The notes: generated by a model not told the origin, from the sequence alone. Positions 7,366 through 15,340 are shown, numbered from the stretch's first letter. The stretch is DNA of 22,696 nt from Zoogloea sp. (GCA_016720685.1 JADKKC010000057.1:1-22696), one strand, 5' to 3'. Numbers and translations: made by a program.

Positions 7366-9459
7366 ATGCCAGCACCCAGCAAAAACCATGCAGGCCCGGC
7401 AGCACCGCCCGCACCAAACGGAAACCCTTTCGCGACAAGCACTTGCTTCAAAACCCCGGCCTCCACCGGGCCAGACGGGCTGCTCCGCCCCTGCACACCT
7501 GCTCCATCCCGCAACGTCCCACGGAGCAGCTCCGCAGCCCGCTCAGGCGCCGCAAGCCGCAGCGGCCGGCCTTCACGCATCAGGCATGTTTCCTGCTGCA
7601 CCGATTTCGTGAACAACGCGGCCCCCCCCTCCCCGGAAACCCCCGCCAGCGCCATCCGGCGCTCGTGGCAGCGCTGCGCCGCCGGCGGCCTGTCCAGCGC
7701 CGATCCCTTGCCCGACGCCCGCGCCTGCCGCACCAGCCTGTCAAACCGCCTCGAAGCCAACGCCCGGCTGCTGGCCTTTGCCCAGCCGATCATGGAGCAC
7801 CTGCACCAACAGGTCGCCCGCTCGTCCTCGACCATCCTGCTGGCCGACGACGCCGGCGTGATCCTGCGCGCAGTGGGCGACGCCGACTTCGCCGAGCACG
7901 CCGCCCGCATCGCCCTGCAGCCCGGCCACTCGTGGGCCGAAGCCGCGATGGGCACCAACGCCATCGGCACCGCGCTGGCCGAACAGCGTGCCGTGGCGGT
8001 GATCGGCGCCGACCACTACCTGGAGCGCAACCGCTTCCTCACCTGCATCGCCGCGCCCATCCACGCGCCCACTGGCGGTGTGCTCGGCATTCTCGATATC
8101 TCCACCAGCGCCCAGGTCACGCCGGTTCACGCCCAGGCCCTGCTGCAGACCACCGCCGAGATCATCGAGAACCGCCTGATCGAAACCCTCCCCGACGCCG
8201 CCCTCACGATCCGCTTCCACCCGCGGCCCGAAGCCCTCTCCTCGCCCCTCGAAGGCCTTGCCGTATTCGACGACGCCGGCCGTCTGCTGGCCTGCAACCG
8301 GCGTGCCGAACAGCTGCTCGGCATCGCCGACACCCGCCGCACGCGGCCGGTGTTCGGGCATATTTTTGAAACGCGCTGGAGCGCCGTCCTCGACCACGCC
8401 CTTGCCGGCGGCGCCCACCCCACTCTGCTGCGCGAGCGCAACGGGCGCGAGTTCGCCGCCAGGGTGCTGGCCCGCAAACTGCGCCGCACCCACCCGGCCG
8501 GCAGCGCCGAAACCCCCCGCCGCGCCCCGCCCCGGCGCACCACCCTCGACGAGCTCGATCTGGGCGACAAGACCGTCGCCGAAGTCATCCGCCGCGCCCG
8601 GCGCATTGCCGGCCTCGACATACCGCTGCTCATCCAGGGCGAAACCGGCACCGGCAAGGAAGTCTTCGCCCAGGCCTTCCACCACAGCGGCCCCCGCCAG
8701 CACGGCCCCTTCGTCGCCATCAACTGCGCGGCCATTCCCGCCAACCTGATCGAGGCCGAACTCTTTGGCTACAGCCCCGGCGCCTACACCGGCGCCCGCG
8801 GCGAAGGCGCCCGCGGCAAGCTGCGCGAAGCCCACGGCGGCACACTCTTTCTCGATGAAATCGGCGACATGCCGCTGCGCCTGCAGGCGGTGCTGCTGCG
8901 GGTGCTCGAAACCCGCCGGGTTGCACCGCTGGGCGGCGGCCCCGAAGAAAGCATCGCGCTCACCCTCGTCTGCGCCAGCCACCGCCCGCTCAAGGCCCTG
9001 TGCGAGAGCGGCGAATTTCGCCCCGACCTGTACTTCCGCCTGTCGGCCATGAACCTCGCGCTGCCGGCCCTGCGCCAGCGGAGCGACATCGAAGCCCTGG
9101 CCCGGCAGATCCTCCACGAGGAATCCCCCGGCCGCCCGCTGCGCTTCGCCGCCGCCACCCTCGACCTGATCCGCCGCCACCCCTGGCCCGGAAACATCCG
9201 CCAGCTGCGCAATGCCCTGCGCCTGGCCGCCGCCATGCTCGGCCCCGACGAAAGCACCCTCCGGCCCGAGCACCTGCCCCAGGATCTGGAAGACGGCGAC
9301 AGCCCCGACGCATGCGCCACCGGCCAAAGCCTGCGCGCCGCCGAAACCCGCATCGTCGACGAAACCCTCGCCCGCCACGCCGGCAACATCTCGGCCGCCG
9401 CCCGCGAACTCGGCATCACCCGCACCACGCTGTACCGCAAGCTGCGCCGGAGCCCGTAA
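7366..9459 (+). CDS. Second sigma-54-dependent AcoR-like activator (GAYTGA variant; N-terminus doubtful)
   Basis: Enhancer-binding protein with the same plan as the regulator at 2079-4244. It has IRRSWQRCAAGGL, a GAF sensor with MGTNAIGTALAE, and a PAS-like segment. The AAA+ core has Walker A GETGTGKE, GAYTGA (codons at 8779-8796) in place of GAFTGA, and Walker B LFLDEIGD. The Fis HTH is NISAAARELGITRTTLYRKL. The open frame begins at 7366, but its first ~85 codons are Pro/Ser-rich and unlike the family. In the other forward frame FLLHRFREQRGPP reads like a true AcoR N-terminus. It joins the main frame at PSPETPASAIRRSW if one C is removed from the C-run at 7620-7627. The real start is therefore probably near 7560-7590, though no convincing start codon is visible in that frame. 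It likely controls the divergent cytochrome or an alcohol dehydrogenase elsewhere. Confidence 0.88.
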   Translation: MPAPSKNHAGPAAPPAPNGNPFATSTCFKTPASTGPDGLLRPCTPAPSRNVPRSSSAARSGAASRSGRPSRIRHVSCCTDFVNNAAPPSPETPASAIRRSWQRCAAGGLSSADPLPDARACRTSLSNRLEANARLLAFAQPIMEHLHQQVARSSSTILLADDAGVILRAVGDADFAEHAARIALQPGHSWAEAAMGTNAIGTALAEQRAVAVIGADHYLERNRFLTCIAAPIHAPTGGVLGILDISTSAQVTPVHAQALLQTTAEIIENRLIETLPDAALTIRFHPRPEALSSPLEGLAVFDDAGRLLACNRRAEQLLGIADTRRTRPVFGHIFETRWSAVLDHALAGGAHPTLLRERNGREFAARVLARKLRRTHPAGSAETPRRAPPRRTTLDELDLGDKTVAEVIRRARRIAGLDIPLLIQGETGTGKEVFAQAFHHSGPRQHGPFVAINCAAIPANLIEAELFGYSPGAYTGARGEGARGKLREAHGGTLFLDEIGDMPLRLQAVLLRVLETRRVAPLGGGPEESIALTLVCASHRPLKALCESGEFRPDLYFRLSAMNLALPALRQRSDIEALARQILHEESPGRPLRFAAATLDLIRRHPWPGNIRQLRNALRLAAAMLGPDESTLRPEHLPQDLEDGDSPDACATGQSLRAAETRIVDETLARHAGNISAAARELGITRTTLYRKLRRSP
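7499..7529. promoter_or_regulatory. Candidate activator dyad between cytochrome c and second regulator
   Basis: CTGCTCC (7499-7505) and GGAGCAG (7523-7529) form an inverted repeat with a 17-bp spacer. The left arm lies in a 13-mer ACACCTGCTCCAT (7495-7507) identical to one arm of the palindrome at 6943. It is about 200 bp upstream of the cytochrome start (7301), a plausible enhancer position. Regulator identity is unknown. It falls inside the doubtful N-terminal part of the frame that opens at 7366, which supports a later start for that gene. Confidence 0.35.
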
Positions 9460-9510
9460 AGCCTCCCCGTGGGATACTCCCCGCCTCGCCTCCACGCCCC
9501 GCTCGCGCCC

Positions 9511-9789
9511 ATGCCCGCCCACCGCCTGCCCGCCGCCGCACTCGCCCTCTCGGCGCTCATCCTCACCGCCTGCGAAGCGCCTCCCTCGACGCTCGTCCCG
9601 GAACTCCGCCAGCAATTCCAGCCCGGCCTCACCCAGGCTGCCGCCGAAACCGCGCTCCGCCAGCGCGGCACCACCTTCTCGATACGCAGCCCCGCCGAGT
9701 GCGCCGAACTCGCCAACCGCAGCGCCATGGCCAGCCAGCTGCCGCCGCGCGGCGGCCCTTGCATCTTCGGCAAGATTCCCGTGTCCTAA
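9511..9789 (+). CDS. Small lipoprotein, hypothetical, apparently truncated by an in-frame stop
   Basis: A 92-aa product with a clear lipoprotein signal: MPAHRLPAAALALSALIL followed by the lipobox LTAC (Cys at residue 22). The frame also opens at 9469, but the lipobox distance favours 9511. The family is not recognised. The rest (LRQQFQPGLTQAAAETALRQ) looks helical and the chain ends GPCIFGKIPVS. After the TAA at 9787-9789 the same frame continues as AKIGGRTDVILQLVFTP and later LEEIRNLF up to TAA at 9886-9888. This looks like the natural C-terminus. The stop may be a GAA-to-TAA change, or the gene is decaying. The +1 frame near 9838 reads PDGTLAR, hinting at further small indels. Confidence 0.6.
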   Translation: MPAHRLPAAALALSALILTACEAPPSTLVPELRQQFQPGLTQAAAETALRQRGTTFSIRSPAECAELANRSAMASQLPPRGGPCIFGKIPVS

Positions 9790-9986
9790 GCGAAAATCGG
9801 CGGACGCACCGACGTGATCCTGCAACTCGTCTTCACCCCGACGGCACCCTCGCCAGGCAACCTCGAAGAAATCAGAAACCTGTTTTAAAGGCCCGCCAGG
9901 GCGCCGGCAGCGCCCACTTGATGCCGGCATCCATTAGATACGCGTGTACTATCCGGCTTTGCCCATTAAAGAAAGCCAATCTCCGA

Positions 9987-11339
9987 ATGCAGATGGAAGT
10001 CAAAGAGAAGCCCATGCGCGCCGTCGTGGCGGCCGTACAACTGCCGAACGTCAGTGACGTCGAGTTCGAAGCATCGCTCACCGAGCTGCGCGAACTTGCC
10101 AAAACGCTGGGCTTCGAGGTTGTGCGCACCTTCATCCAGAAGCGCTCCGGCTTCGACTCCACGGCCTATCTGGGCGTTGGCAAGCGGCACGAGATACGCT
10201 GCTTCAGAACAACGGAGACCGACCTTGCCGACGTCGAAGACGCGGCGCCGCCGGCGTCCGACCCCGCCGATCGCCAGGCCGACGTGATCCTGGTGGACCA
10301 CGAGATTTCGCCCTCGCAGGCCCGCAACCTCGAACTCGAGGTCGGCTGCGAAGTGATGGACCGCACCATGGTCATCCTCGAGATCTTCCACCGCAACGCA
10401 CGCTCCCGCGCGGCGCGGGCTCAGGTCGAGATTGCACGCCTCGGCTACATGGCGCCGCGCCTGCGCGAAGCCGCCAAGCTGGCCGGGCCGCAGGGACGGC
10501 AGCGCAGCGGCGTTGGCGGCCGCGGTGCGGGCGAATCGCACACCGAACTGGACCGGCGCAAGGTTCGCGACCGCATCGCCGAGCTGCAGCAGGAAATCGA
10601 CGCGATGGACGTCGAGCGCAAGACCCAGCGCTCGCGCCGGCAGGAACGCCAGGGCCTGGCCAGCGTGGCGCTGGTCGGCTACACCAACGCCGGCAAATCC
10701 ACCCTGATGCGGGCCCTCACCGGCAGCGAGGTGCTGGTTGCCAACAAGCTCTTCGCCACGCTCGACACCACCGTGCGCGTGCTGCACCCCGAAAGCGTGC
10801 CGCGCGTGCTGGTCAGCGATACCGTCGGCTTCATCAAGAACCTGCCCCACGGGCTGGTCGCATCGTTCAAATCAACGCTCGACGAAGCGCTGGATGCCTC
10901 GCTGCTGCTGCACGTCATCGACGCGAGCGATCCGGGCTTCGAGCGCCAGCTCGAAGTCACCGACCGGGTGCTCGAGGAAATCAGCGCCGATGCCGTGCCG
11001 CGCATCCGCGTGTTCAACAAGATCGACCACGTGGGCGACGCCGAGGCGCAGGCCGAGTGCACGGCCATGCTGCGGGAGAAATACCCGGATTGCGTCGTGA
11101 TGAGCGCTCGCCGCCCCGACGAGGTGGCCCAGCTGCGCGCCACCATCGTCGCCTTCTTCCAGAAGGATCTCATCGAGGACACGCTTTTTCTGCCGTGGTC
11201 GGAGCAGCAACTGCGCGGTGAAATCTACGCCAACTGCCAGGTGCTGGAAGAAAGCGCCGACGAAAACGGCGCCCTCTTCCGCATCCGCGCCGAAGCCGAG
11301 GCCATCACGGCCCTGCGCGAGAAACTCGGCGAGGAATGA
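9987..11339 (+). CDS. hflX: GTPase HflX-family, probable paralogue
   Basis: Ribosome-associated TRAFAC GTPase; HflX splits stalled or hibernating ribosomes under stress. The N-terminal HflX domain has YLGVGKRHEI and ILVDHEISPSQARNLE. The linker with a coiled-coil-like helix is RRKVRDRIAELQQEIDAM. The G domain has G1 GYTNAGKST (residues 231-239), G3 DTVGFIKNLPH, G4 NKID and G5 around SAR. The length of 450 aa is normal. Two segments differ from the common proteobacterial protein. GRGAGESHTELDRR replaces the usual GTRGPGETQLETDRR, and HRNARSRAARAQVEIARLGYMAPRL replaces the usual region with LPRL. The gene is not beside hfq or hflKC. It may be a second, divergent HflX; this is inference. ATG 9987 is chosen by conservation of the start (9993 and 10014 are alternatives). 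No strong ribosome binding site is visible. Confidence 0.9.
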   Translation: MQMEVKEKPMRAVVAAVQLPNVSDVEFEASLTELRELAKTLGFEVVRTFIQKRSGFDSTAYLGVGKRHEIRCFRTTETDLADVEDAAPPASDPADRQADVILVDHEISPSQARNLELEVGCEVMDRTMVILEIFHRNARSRAARAQVEIARLGYMAPRLREAAKLAGPQGRQRSGVGGRGAGESHTELDRRKVRDRIAELQQEIDAMDVERKTQRSRRQERQGLASVALVGYTNAGKSTLMRALTGSEVLVANKLFATLDTTVRVLHPESVPRVLVSDTVGFIKNLPHGLVASFKSTLDEALDASLLLHVIDASDPGFERQLEVTDRVLEEISADAVPRIRVFNKIDHVGDAEAQAECTAMLREKYPDCVVMSARRPDEVAQLRATIVAFFQKDLIEDTLFLPWSEQQLRGEIYANCQVLEESADENGALFRIRAEAEAITALREKLGEE

Positions 11340-11405
11340 AGCCCCGGGGGAGGCGGACGCTTGCCCGTGATATGTCCGGGGCGAAACGGGCGTGGGGGCA
11401 AGCTC

Positions 11406-12353
11406 TTAACCCTCGCCCACCCGGAATCCATCCTTCAGCGCCTCGCGCAGGTAAGCCACAAAAACGTACGGCCTTGGGCACGTGGGCGCTGTAGGGCGAA
11501 CGGCGTACAGGCGGTTGCCGTAGGCGCTCACGGGCAGCCAGTCGGGCAGCAGCGGCACGAGGCGGCCGCTGGCAACGTACAGCCGGGCGCTGAAATCCGG
11601 CAGCAGCGCAACGCCCAGCCCGCCGAGCACGGCTTCGCGCAACACCTCGCTGTTGTTGGCCGAGAAGCTGCCGCGCGGGCCCACGCTGACCCGCGCGCCA
11701 CCGCCCGCGGCCGGCTCGAAGCTCCAGCTCGGGCTGCCTTCGCTGCGCAGATAACTCAGACAGTCGTGACCGGCAAGGTCTTCGGGCCGGGCCGGCATGC
11801 CGCGCCGCGCCAGGTAGTCCGGGCTGCCGACGAGCACCGAGCGGGTTTCGCAGAGCGTCCACGCCACGTGGGTTTCCGGCACCGTGGCCACGTGGCGGAT
11901 GGCCAGGTCGAAGCCGTCCTGGACCAGTGAGCTGAGGCGCTCGGAAAGATCGAGTTCGATGCGCAGATCCGGATAAGCACGCAAAAAACCCGCCACCAGC
12001 GGGGCAATGTGCTGGCGCCCGAGGGCCACCGCCACCGTGACCCGCAGCAGCCCCTGCGGCGTTTCGGCCAGATCGCGCACGCCGGCAAAACTGCGTTCGA
12101 TCTGCGCAAAGGCGCCGCGGGTCGAATCCACCAGCGACTGGCCGGCTTCGGTAAGACGCACGCTGCGGGTGGTCCGGCGCACCAGCGGCACCCCGGCCGC
12201 GGCCTCCAGTTCGCTGATGCGCTGGCTCATGGCGGCCTTGCTCACGGCCAGGCGCTGCGCCGCCGCGGTGTAGCTGCCGGTGTCGGCCAGCACGCCGAGC
12301 CAATGCACGTGGGCCCACAGCGCGTCGATTTGTTGTTTTTTCATAAACGCCAT
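11406..12353 (-). CDS. LysR-family transcriptional regulator
   Basis: A 315-aa LysR-type regulator. The N-terminal winged helix-turn-helix reads LADTGSYTAAAQRLAVSKAAMSQRISELEAAAG, typical of the family. The linker helix and the periplasmic-binding-protein-like effector domain follow. The latter includes PDLRIELDLSERLSSLVQDG and GFDLAIRHVATVPE, as in the subgroup often called CrgA/AaeR-like. The effector is unknown. It is transcribed away from an EamA exporter (the two starts are 106 bp apart), the classic arrangement in which a LysR protein controls its divergent neighbour. A palindrome covers or abuts its own start codon (12351-12374), suggesting autoregulation. The start is 12353 or 12344 (MKKQQID); neither has a good Shine-Dalgarno. 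With 12344 the operator would lie wholly upstream. Confidence 0.93.
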   Translation of the reverse strand: MAFMKKQQIDALWAHVHWLGVLADTGSYTAAAQRLAVSKAAMSQRISELEAAAGVPLVRRTTRSVRLTEAGQSLVDSTRGAFAQIERSFAGVRDLAETPQGLLRVTVAVALGRQHIAPLVAGFLRAYPDLRIELDLSERLSSLVQDGFDLAIRHVATVPETHVAWTLCETRSVLVGSPDYLARRGMPARPEDLAGHDCLSYLRSEGSPSWSFEPAAGGGARVSVGPRGSFSANNSEVLREAVLGGLGVALLPDFSARLYVASGRLVPLLPDWLPVSAYGNRLYAVRPTAPTCPRPYVFVAYLREALKDGFRVGEG

Positions 12354-12374
12354 TGTTCATTATTGTGAACAGTG
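12351..12374. promoter_or_regulatory. LysR-type operator palindrome
   Basis: CATTGTTCA (12351-12359), TTATTG, TGAACAGTG (12366-12374) form an inverted repeat with 8 of 9 arm positions complementary. It contains the T-N11-A form expected of LysR boxes. It is in AT-rich DNA between the LysR gene and the EamA gene and overlaps the upstream LysR start codon. Binding by the adjacent regulator is inference. Confidence 0.65.
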
Positions 12375-12458
12375 AAACCAGTCTTTGCGTCTTCCGCCGC
12401 GGCCCGGCCGTCCTTACACTGCAAGGCCCTGATCCTGCCTCCCACCGAGGACCGCCCC

Positions 12459-13395
12459 ATGCAACTCACGCCCCGCCTTGTCCTGATGCTCGCCACGCCA
12501 CCTGCCATGTGGGCCACCAACGCGGTCGTCGGCCGCCTGGCGATCAACAGCATCGACCCCCTGTGGCTCAACGCCATACGCTGGATGGTGGCCTTTGTGC
12601 TGCTGCTGCCGCTGGGCTGGGCGGCCCTGTCGACGCCGGCCGCGCGGGCGCAGATCGCGGCGCGCTGGCAATACCTGGCCATCCTCGGGCTGATCGGCGT
12701 GGGGGCCTACAACGCGCTGCAATACATGGCGCTGCGCACCAGCACGCCGCTCAACCGTCACGCTGATCGCGTCGAGTTCGCCGGTGTGGGCGATGGTGGT
12801 CGGGGCGCTGGGCTACAAGGTCATTCCGACACGCCTGCAACTGATCGGCGCGGTGCTGTCGCTCGCCGGGGTGGCGCTGGTGATGTCGCGGGGCAACCCG
12901 GCGGCGCTGGCCGACATCCAGTTCGTGCAGGGCGACCTGCTGATGCTGCTGGCGATCATCGGCTGGTCGATTTACAGCTGGATGCTGGCCCGCCCGCCCG
13001 CACACATGACCGGCGCCGCCCGCCCGGCCTGGAACTGGGCCCAGTTTCTGGTTGCCCAGTGCGTGTTCGGGGTGGTCTGGGCCGTGGGTGCCGCCGGCGC
13101 GGGCGATCTGATCGCCCCGTCCGCCCCCACCCAGTGGTCGTGGCAGCTGGTCGCCGCCATCGTGTTCATCGCCATTGGCCCGTCGATCATCGCCTATCGC
13201 CTGTGGGGCCTGGCGGTGGCCGAGGCCGGCCCGGCAATGGCGTCGATCTTCTACAACCTGACCCCGCTTTTCGCGGCCGTGCTGTCCGCCGCGGTGATCG
13301 GCGAATCGCCCCAGCCCTTCCACGGCGTGGCCTTCGCGCTGATCGTCGCCGGCATCATGGTGTCCTCGCGCAGCACGGCAAAGAAGATCAAGTAG
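12459..13395 (+). CDS. EamA/DMT-family exporter (frameshifted)
   Basis: Inner-membrane drug/metabolite transporter with two EamA domains and about ten transmembrane helices once the frame is repaired (311 aa). Domain one begins LTPRLVLMLATPPAMWATNA and has AINSIDPLWLNAIRWMVAFV and YNALQYMALRTSTPLN. Domain two includes GDLLMLLAIIGWSIYSWMLA, IAIGPSIIAYRLWGLAV and IFYNLTPLFAAVLSAAVIGE. The frame breaks at 12755-12756. Deleting one C from AACCGTC gives LN followed by VTLIASSSPVWAMVVGALGY, the conserved loop of this family. The ATG at 12459 has GAGGA eight bases upstream. It ends at a strong hairpin terminator. It diverges from a LysR regulator, its likely controller. The break is probably a sequence error, but a real frameshift mutation cannot be excluded. 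Confidence 0.85.
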
Positions 13396-13410
13396 GCACG
13401 CACACAAACA

Positions 13411-13446
13411 AACAGGCCCGGCGAACTCCCGCCGGGCCTGTTGTTT
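13411..13446. terminator. Bidirectional rho-independent terminator
   Basis: A perfect 13-bp stem AACAGGCCCGGCG (13411-13423) / CGCCGGGCCTGTT (13430-13442) with a 6-nt loop AACTCC. It is followed by GTTTT on the plus strand and TGTTTG on the minus strand. It separates the EamA gene (ends 13395, +) from the cytochrome (ends 13463, -) and can serve both. Confidence 0.9.
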
Positions 13447-13462
13447 TGAAGGCCGCCAGTGC

Positions 13463-13849
13463 TTACTTGGGCGCCAGCGTCAAAATCCACTTCACCAGTT
13501 TCTTCGCATCGACCTCCTGGATCGCCACCTTGTTGGGGGGCATGGCCAGACCGCTGACCTTGTCCTTCCAGTGGCTGCCGTAGGGGTTGGAGCCCTCCAC
13601 CACGACGCGGGTCAGGAAGACATCAGCACCCGGCTTGCCTGATACATTTTTGCCACATCCTGCCAGGCGGGGCCGATCGGGGCCATGCCGTTGGGGCCCG
13701 GCGCACCGGACTCGATGCTGTGACAGGTGAGGCAGCCGCTCTTGCTGGCGAGACTCTTCATGTCGTCATCCACCGCGGCCGAGGCCGACGTGGCGAAAAG
13801 GGCCAGCCAGGGGTGCAGCCAGCCGCAGCACGTTGCGTATGGCGTTCAT
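13463..13849 (-). pseudogene. Mono-haem cytochrome c, interrupted by two compensating indels
   Basis: A small periplasmic class I cytochrome c split over frames. AAGGAGAAG precedes the ATG at 13849. The signal begins MNAIRNVLRLAAPLA and, after removing one base near 13801-13804, continues ALFATSASAA. The mature part has the haem site CLTCH (codons at 13720-13734) and GPNGMAPIGPAWQDVAKMYQ. Adding one base near 13638 restores GKPGADVFLTRVVVEGSNP. The axial Met is in GLAMPPNKVA, and the chain ends KLVKWILTLAPK before TAA at 13463-13465. The two indels cancel, giving 128 aa of normal size. That favours sequence error over true decay. It lies 43 bp downstream of the histidine kinase on the same strand, so the two may be one transcript. 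It shares a terminator with the EamA gene. Confidence 0.8.
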
Positions 13850-13892
13850 CTTTCTTCTCCTTCACTAAAAATTTTTTTCGGTATTTTGGCCG

Positions 13893-15075
13893 TCAGGCCA
13901 CCGGCAGGCTGAGCCGCACCTGCAGGCCGCCGCCCGGCGTATCGTCCAGCCAGCAGCGTCCGCCGGCCATTGCGGCCCGTTCGCGCATGCCGGTGAGGCC
14001 GCCGCGGGCGCCCTGCGACAAGCGCACGCGGCTGGCCACCGCTGTGGCGCAGCACGTTGGTGAGCGCCTCCTGCAGGGTGCGATAAAGGGGCCAGGCCGG
14101 CCAGCGGCGGCAGCGCCGGAAGGCGGGCCTCGAACTCGGTTTCGATGCCGATCTCCGGCGCCCGGCCGCGCCAGCTTGCCACCAGTTCGTTCAGGGCATC
14201 GACCACGCGCAGCCCGTCCAGCCCCTGGGGGCGCAACTGGGCCAGCCGGTTGCGCACCAGGCCCAGCATCCGGGCCGACTCATGGCGGATGTCGCAGGCA
14301 CTGGCCAGCAGTGCGTCGGCTGCGCCGCGCGCCGCCTGGCGCTCGATACAGGCGGCCGCCACGCTGATGGCGGTCAGGCCCTGGCCGAGTTCGTCATGGA
14401 GTTCCCGCGCCAGATCCTGGCGCTCGGCCTCCTGCAGTTCAAGGAGCCGGCGCGCCATGTCCCGCTCGGCCTGCCGGGCCCGGGCCAGTTCGCCGGACAG
14501 GCGCTCGATGGCACTGGCGATGCTGGCAAATTCCTTTAGTTCAAAACGCGGCAGATGTGCTTCCCCTTCGCCGCCCCCAAGATGGGCCAGACCGCGCTCA
14601 AGCTCGCGCACCGGCGCCAGCGCCCGGTGGACCACCAGCCAGGCAAGGCCGGCCAGGATCAGCGACAGCAGCAGCAAGGTCGCCATCACCCGCCCGCCGC
14701 CCTGCAGCACCTCGCGGATTTCGGCGCGCGCGTCGGCGCGAATCACCAGGGTGCCGTCGGCCAGCGGAATGCGCCGTTCGTGGAGGATGCCCGGCGTGAG
14801 TCCGGCCACGGCCGGAGGCGCGGACTGCTCCATGCTGGAACGCTCCACTTCGATCACAACGTGCCGTAGCGGAGCACCTTCGAGCGCCGCGCGCAGCGCA
14901 TCGCTCCCCTGCCCGGCCTGCGCCGCGGCCTGCACCACGTCCACCAGCCGCGCGGCGGCGGCCATTTCATCGGCCACATCGCCGCAACGCCAGCCTGACC
15001 CACGCGCGCCACCGCTGCCAGCAAGGCCAGCGCAAAGCCCAGCACGTATCCGAACAGCCTCCAGCGCAGATCCAC
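13893..15075 (-). pseudogene. NarX/UhpB-type sensor histidine kinase, frameshifted and missing part of its ATPase domain
   Basis: Membrane sensor kinase. An N-terminal transmembrane helix (LRWRLFGYVLGFALALLAAV) and a short periplasmic domain (VADEMAAAARLVDVVQAAA) come first. A second helix (VMATLLLLSLILAGLAWLVV), a HAMP-like segment, and the HisKA_3 box with the phospho-His in ERQDLARELHDELGQGLTAI follow. Single-base corrections are needed near 14980 (base missing), 14088 (extra C) and 14040 (extra G). They give LYRTLQEALTNVLRHSG with the N box. The product then jumps directly to RVRLSQGARGGLTGMRERAA. About 25 residues carrying the DxGxG ATP-binding motif are absent. The end is LQVRLSLPVA (stop at 13893). 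GTG at 15075 with GGGAGG six bases upstream is my preferred start; ATG 15111 is the alternative. No response regulator gene is visible. It could be a dead gene or a badly assembled one. Confidence 0.75.
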
Positions 15076-15167
15076 CGCATGCCTCCCGTTTGCCGATGTG
15101 TGGGTAGGCATCAGCAAGGCATGTGCCAGCCCGGTGCCGGGGGGTGTGGCCAGGTTGAATGAAGGCT

Positions 15168-15175
15168 TTTTTATC
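15168..15175. repeat. Left 8-bp direct repeat (putative target-site duplication)
   Basis: TTTTTATC directly abuts the left terminal inverted repeat. An identical 8-mer abuts the right one at 16013-16020. The left copy has one extra T upstream. The run is AT-rich in a GC-rich region, so chance matching on this exact boundary is unlikely. Confidence 0.6.
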
Positions 15176-15312
15176 GGCGGTGTTCGCGTTAAGTATGGAA
15201 AGCGTTGTTGCCTTCAACGGCAAGCGCTCTCCAGACTGGTGGGTTTGCCGTTACTGAACGGCGTTCCGTTGTTAGGGCGTGACGTTGGCGGGGTCGCGCC
15301 CCGGCGGGCGCC

Positions 15313-15340
15313 CTACTTTCTTGCTTCGCCAAGAAAGTAG
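15313..15340. repeat. Hairpin 1 of the left module
   Basis: CTACTTTCTTG (15313-15323) pairs perfectly with CAAGAAAGTAG (15330-15340) around the loop CTTCGC. The counterpart in the right module has a different stem sequence (15785-15816). Confidence 0.85.

Noticed and set aside
7357..7373. Possible sigma-54 promoter for the minus-strand cytochrome (TGGCAT...TTTGC)
   Set aside because: The spacing between GG and GC is 11 bp, not 10, and the -24 box has T for C. Not reported as a promoter unless resequencing changes the spacing.
7741..9930. 729-codon antisense frame opposite the second activator
   Set aside because: Gly/Ala-rich shadow of a strongly conserved AAA+ protein; no domain and no start signal.
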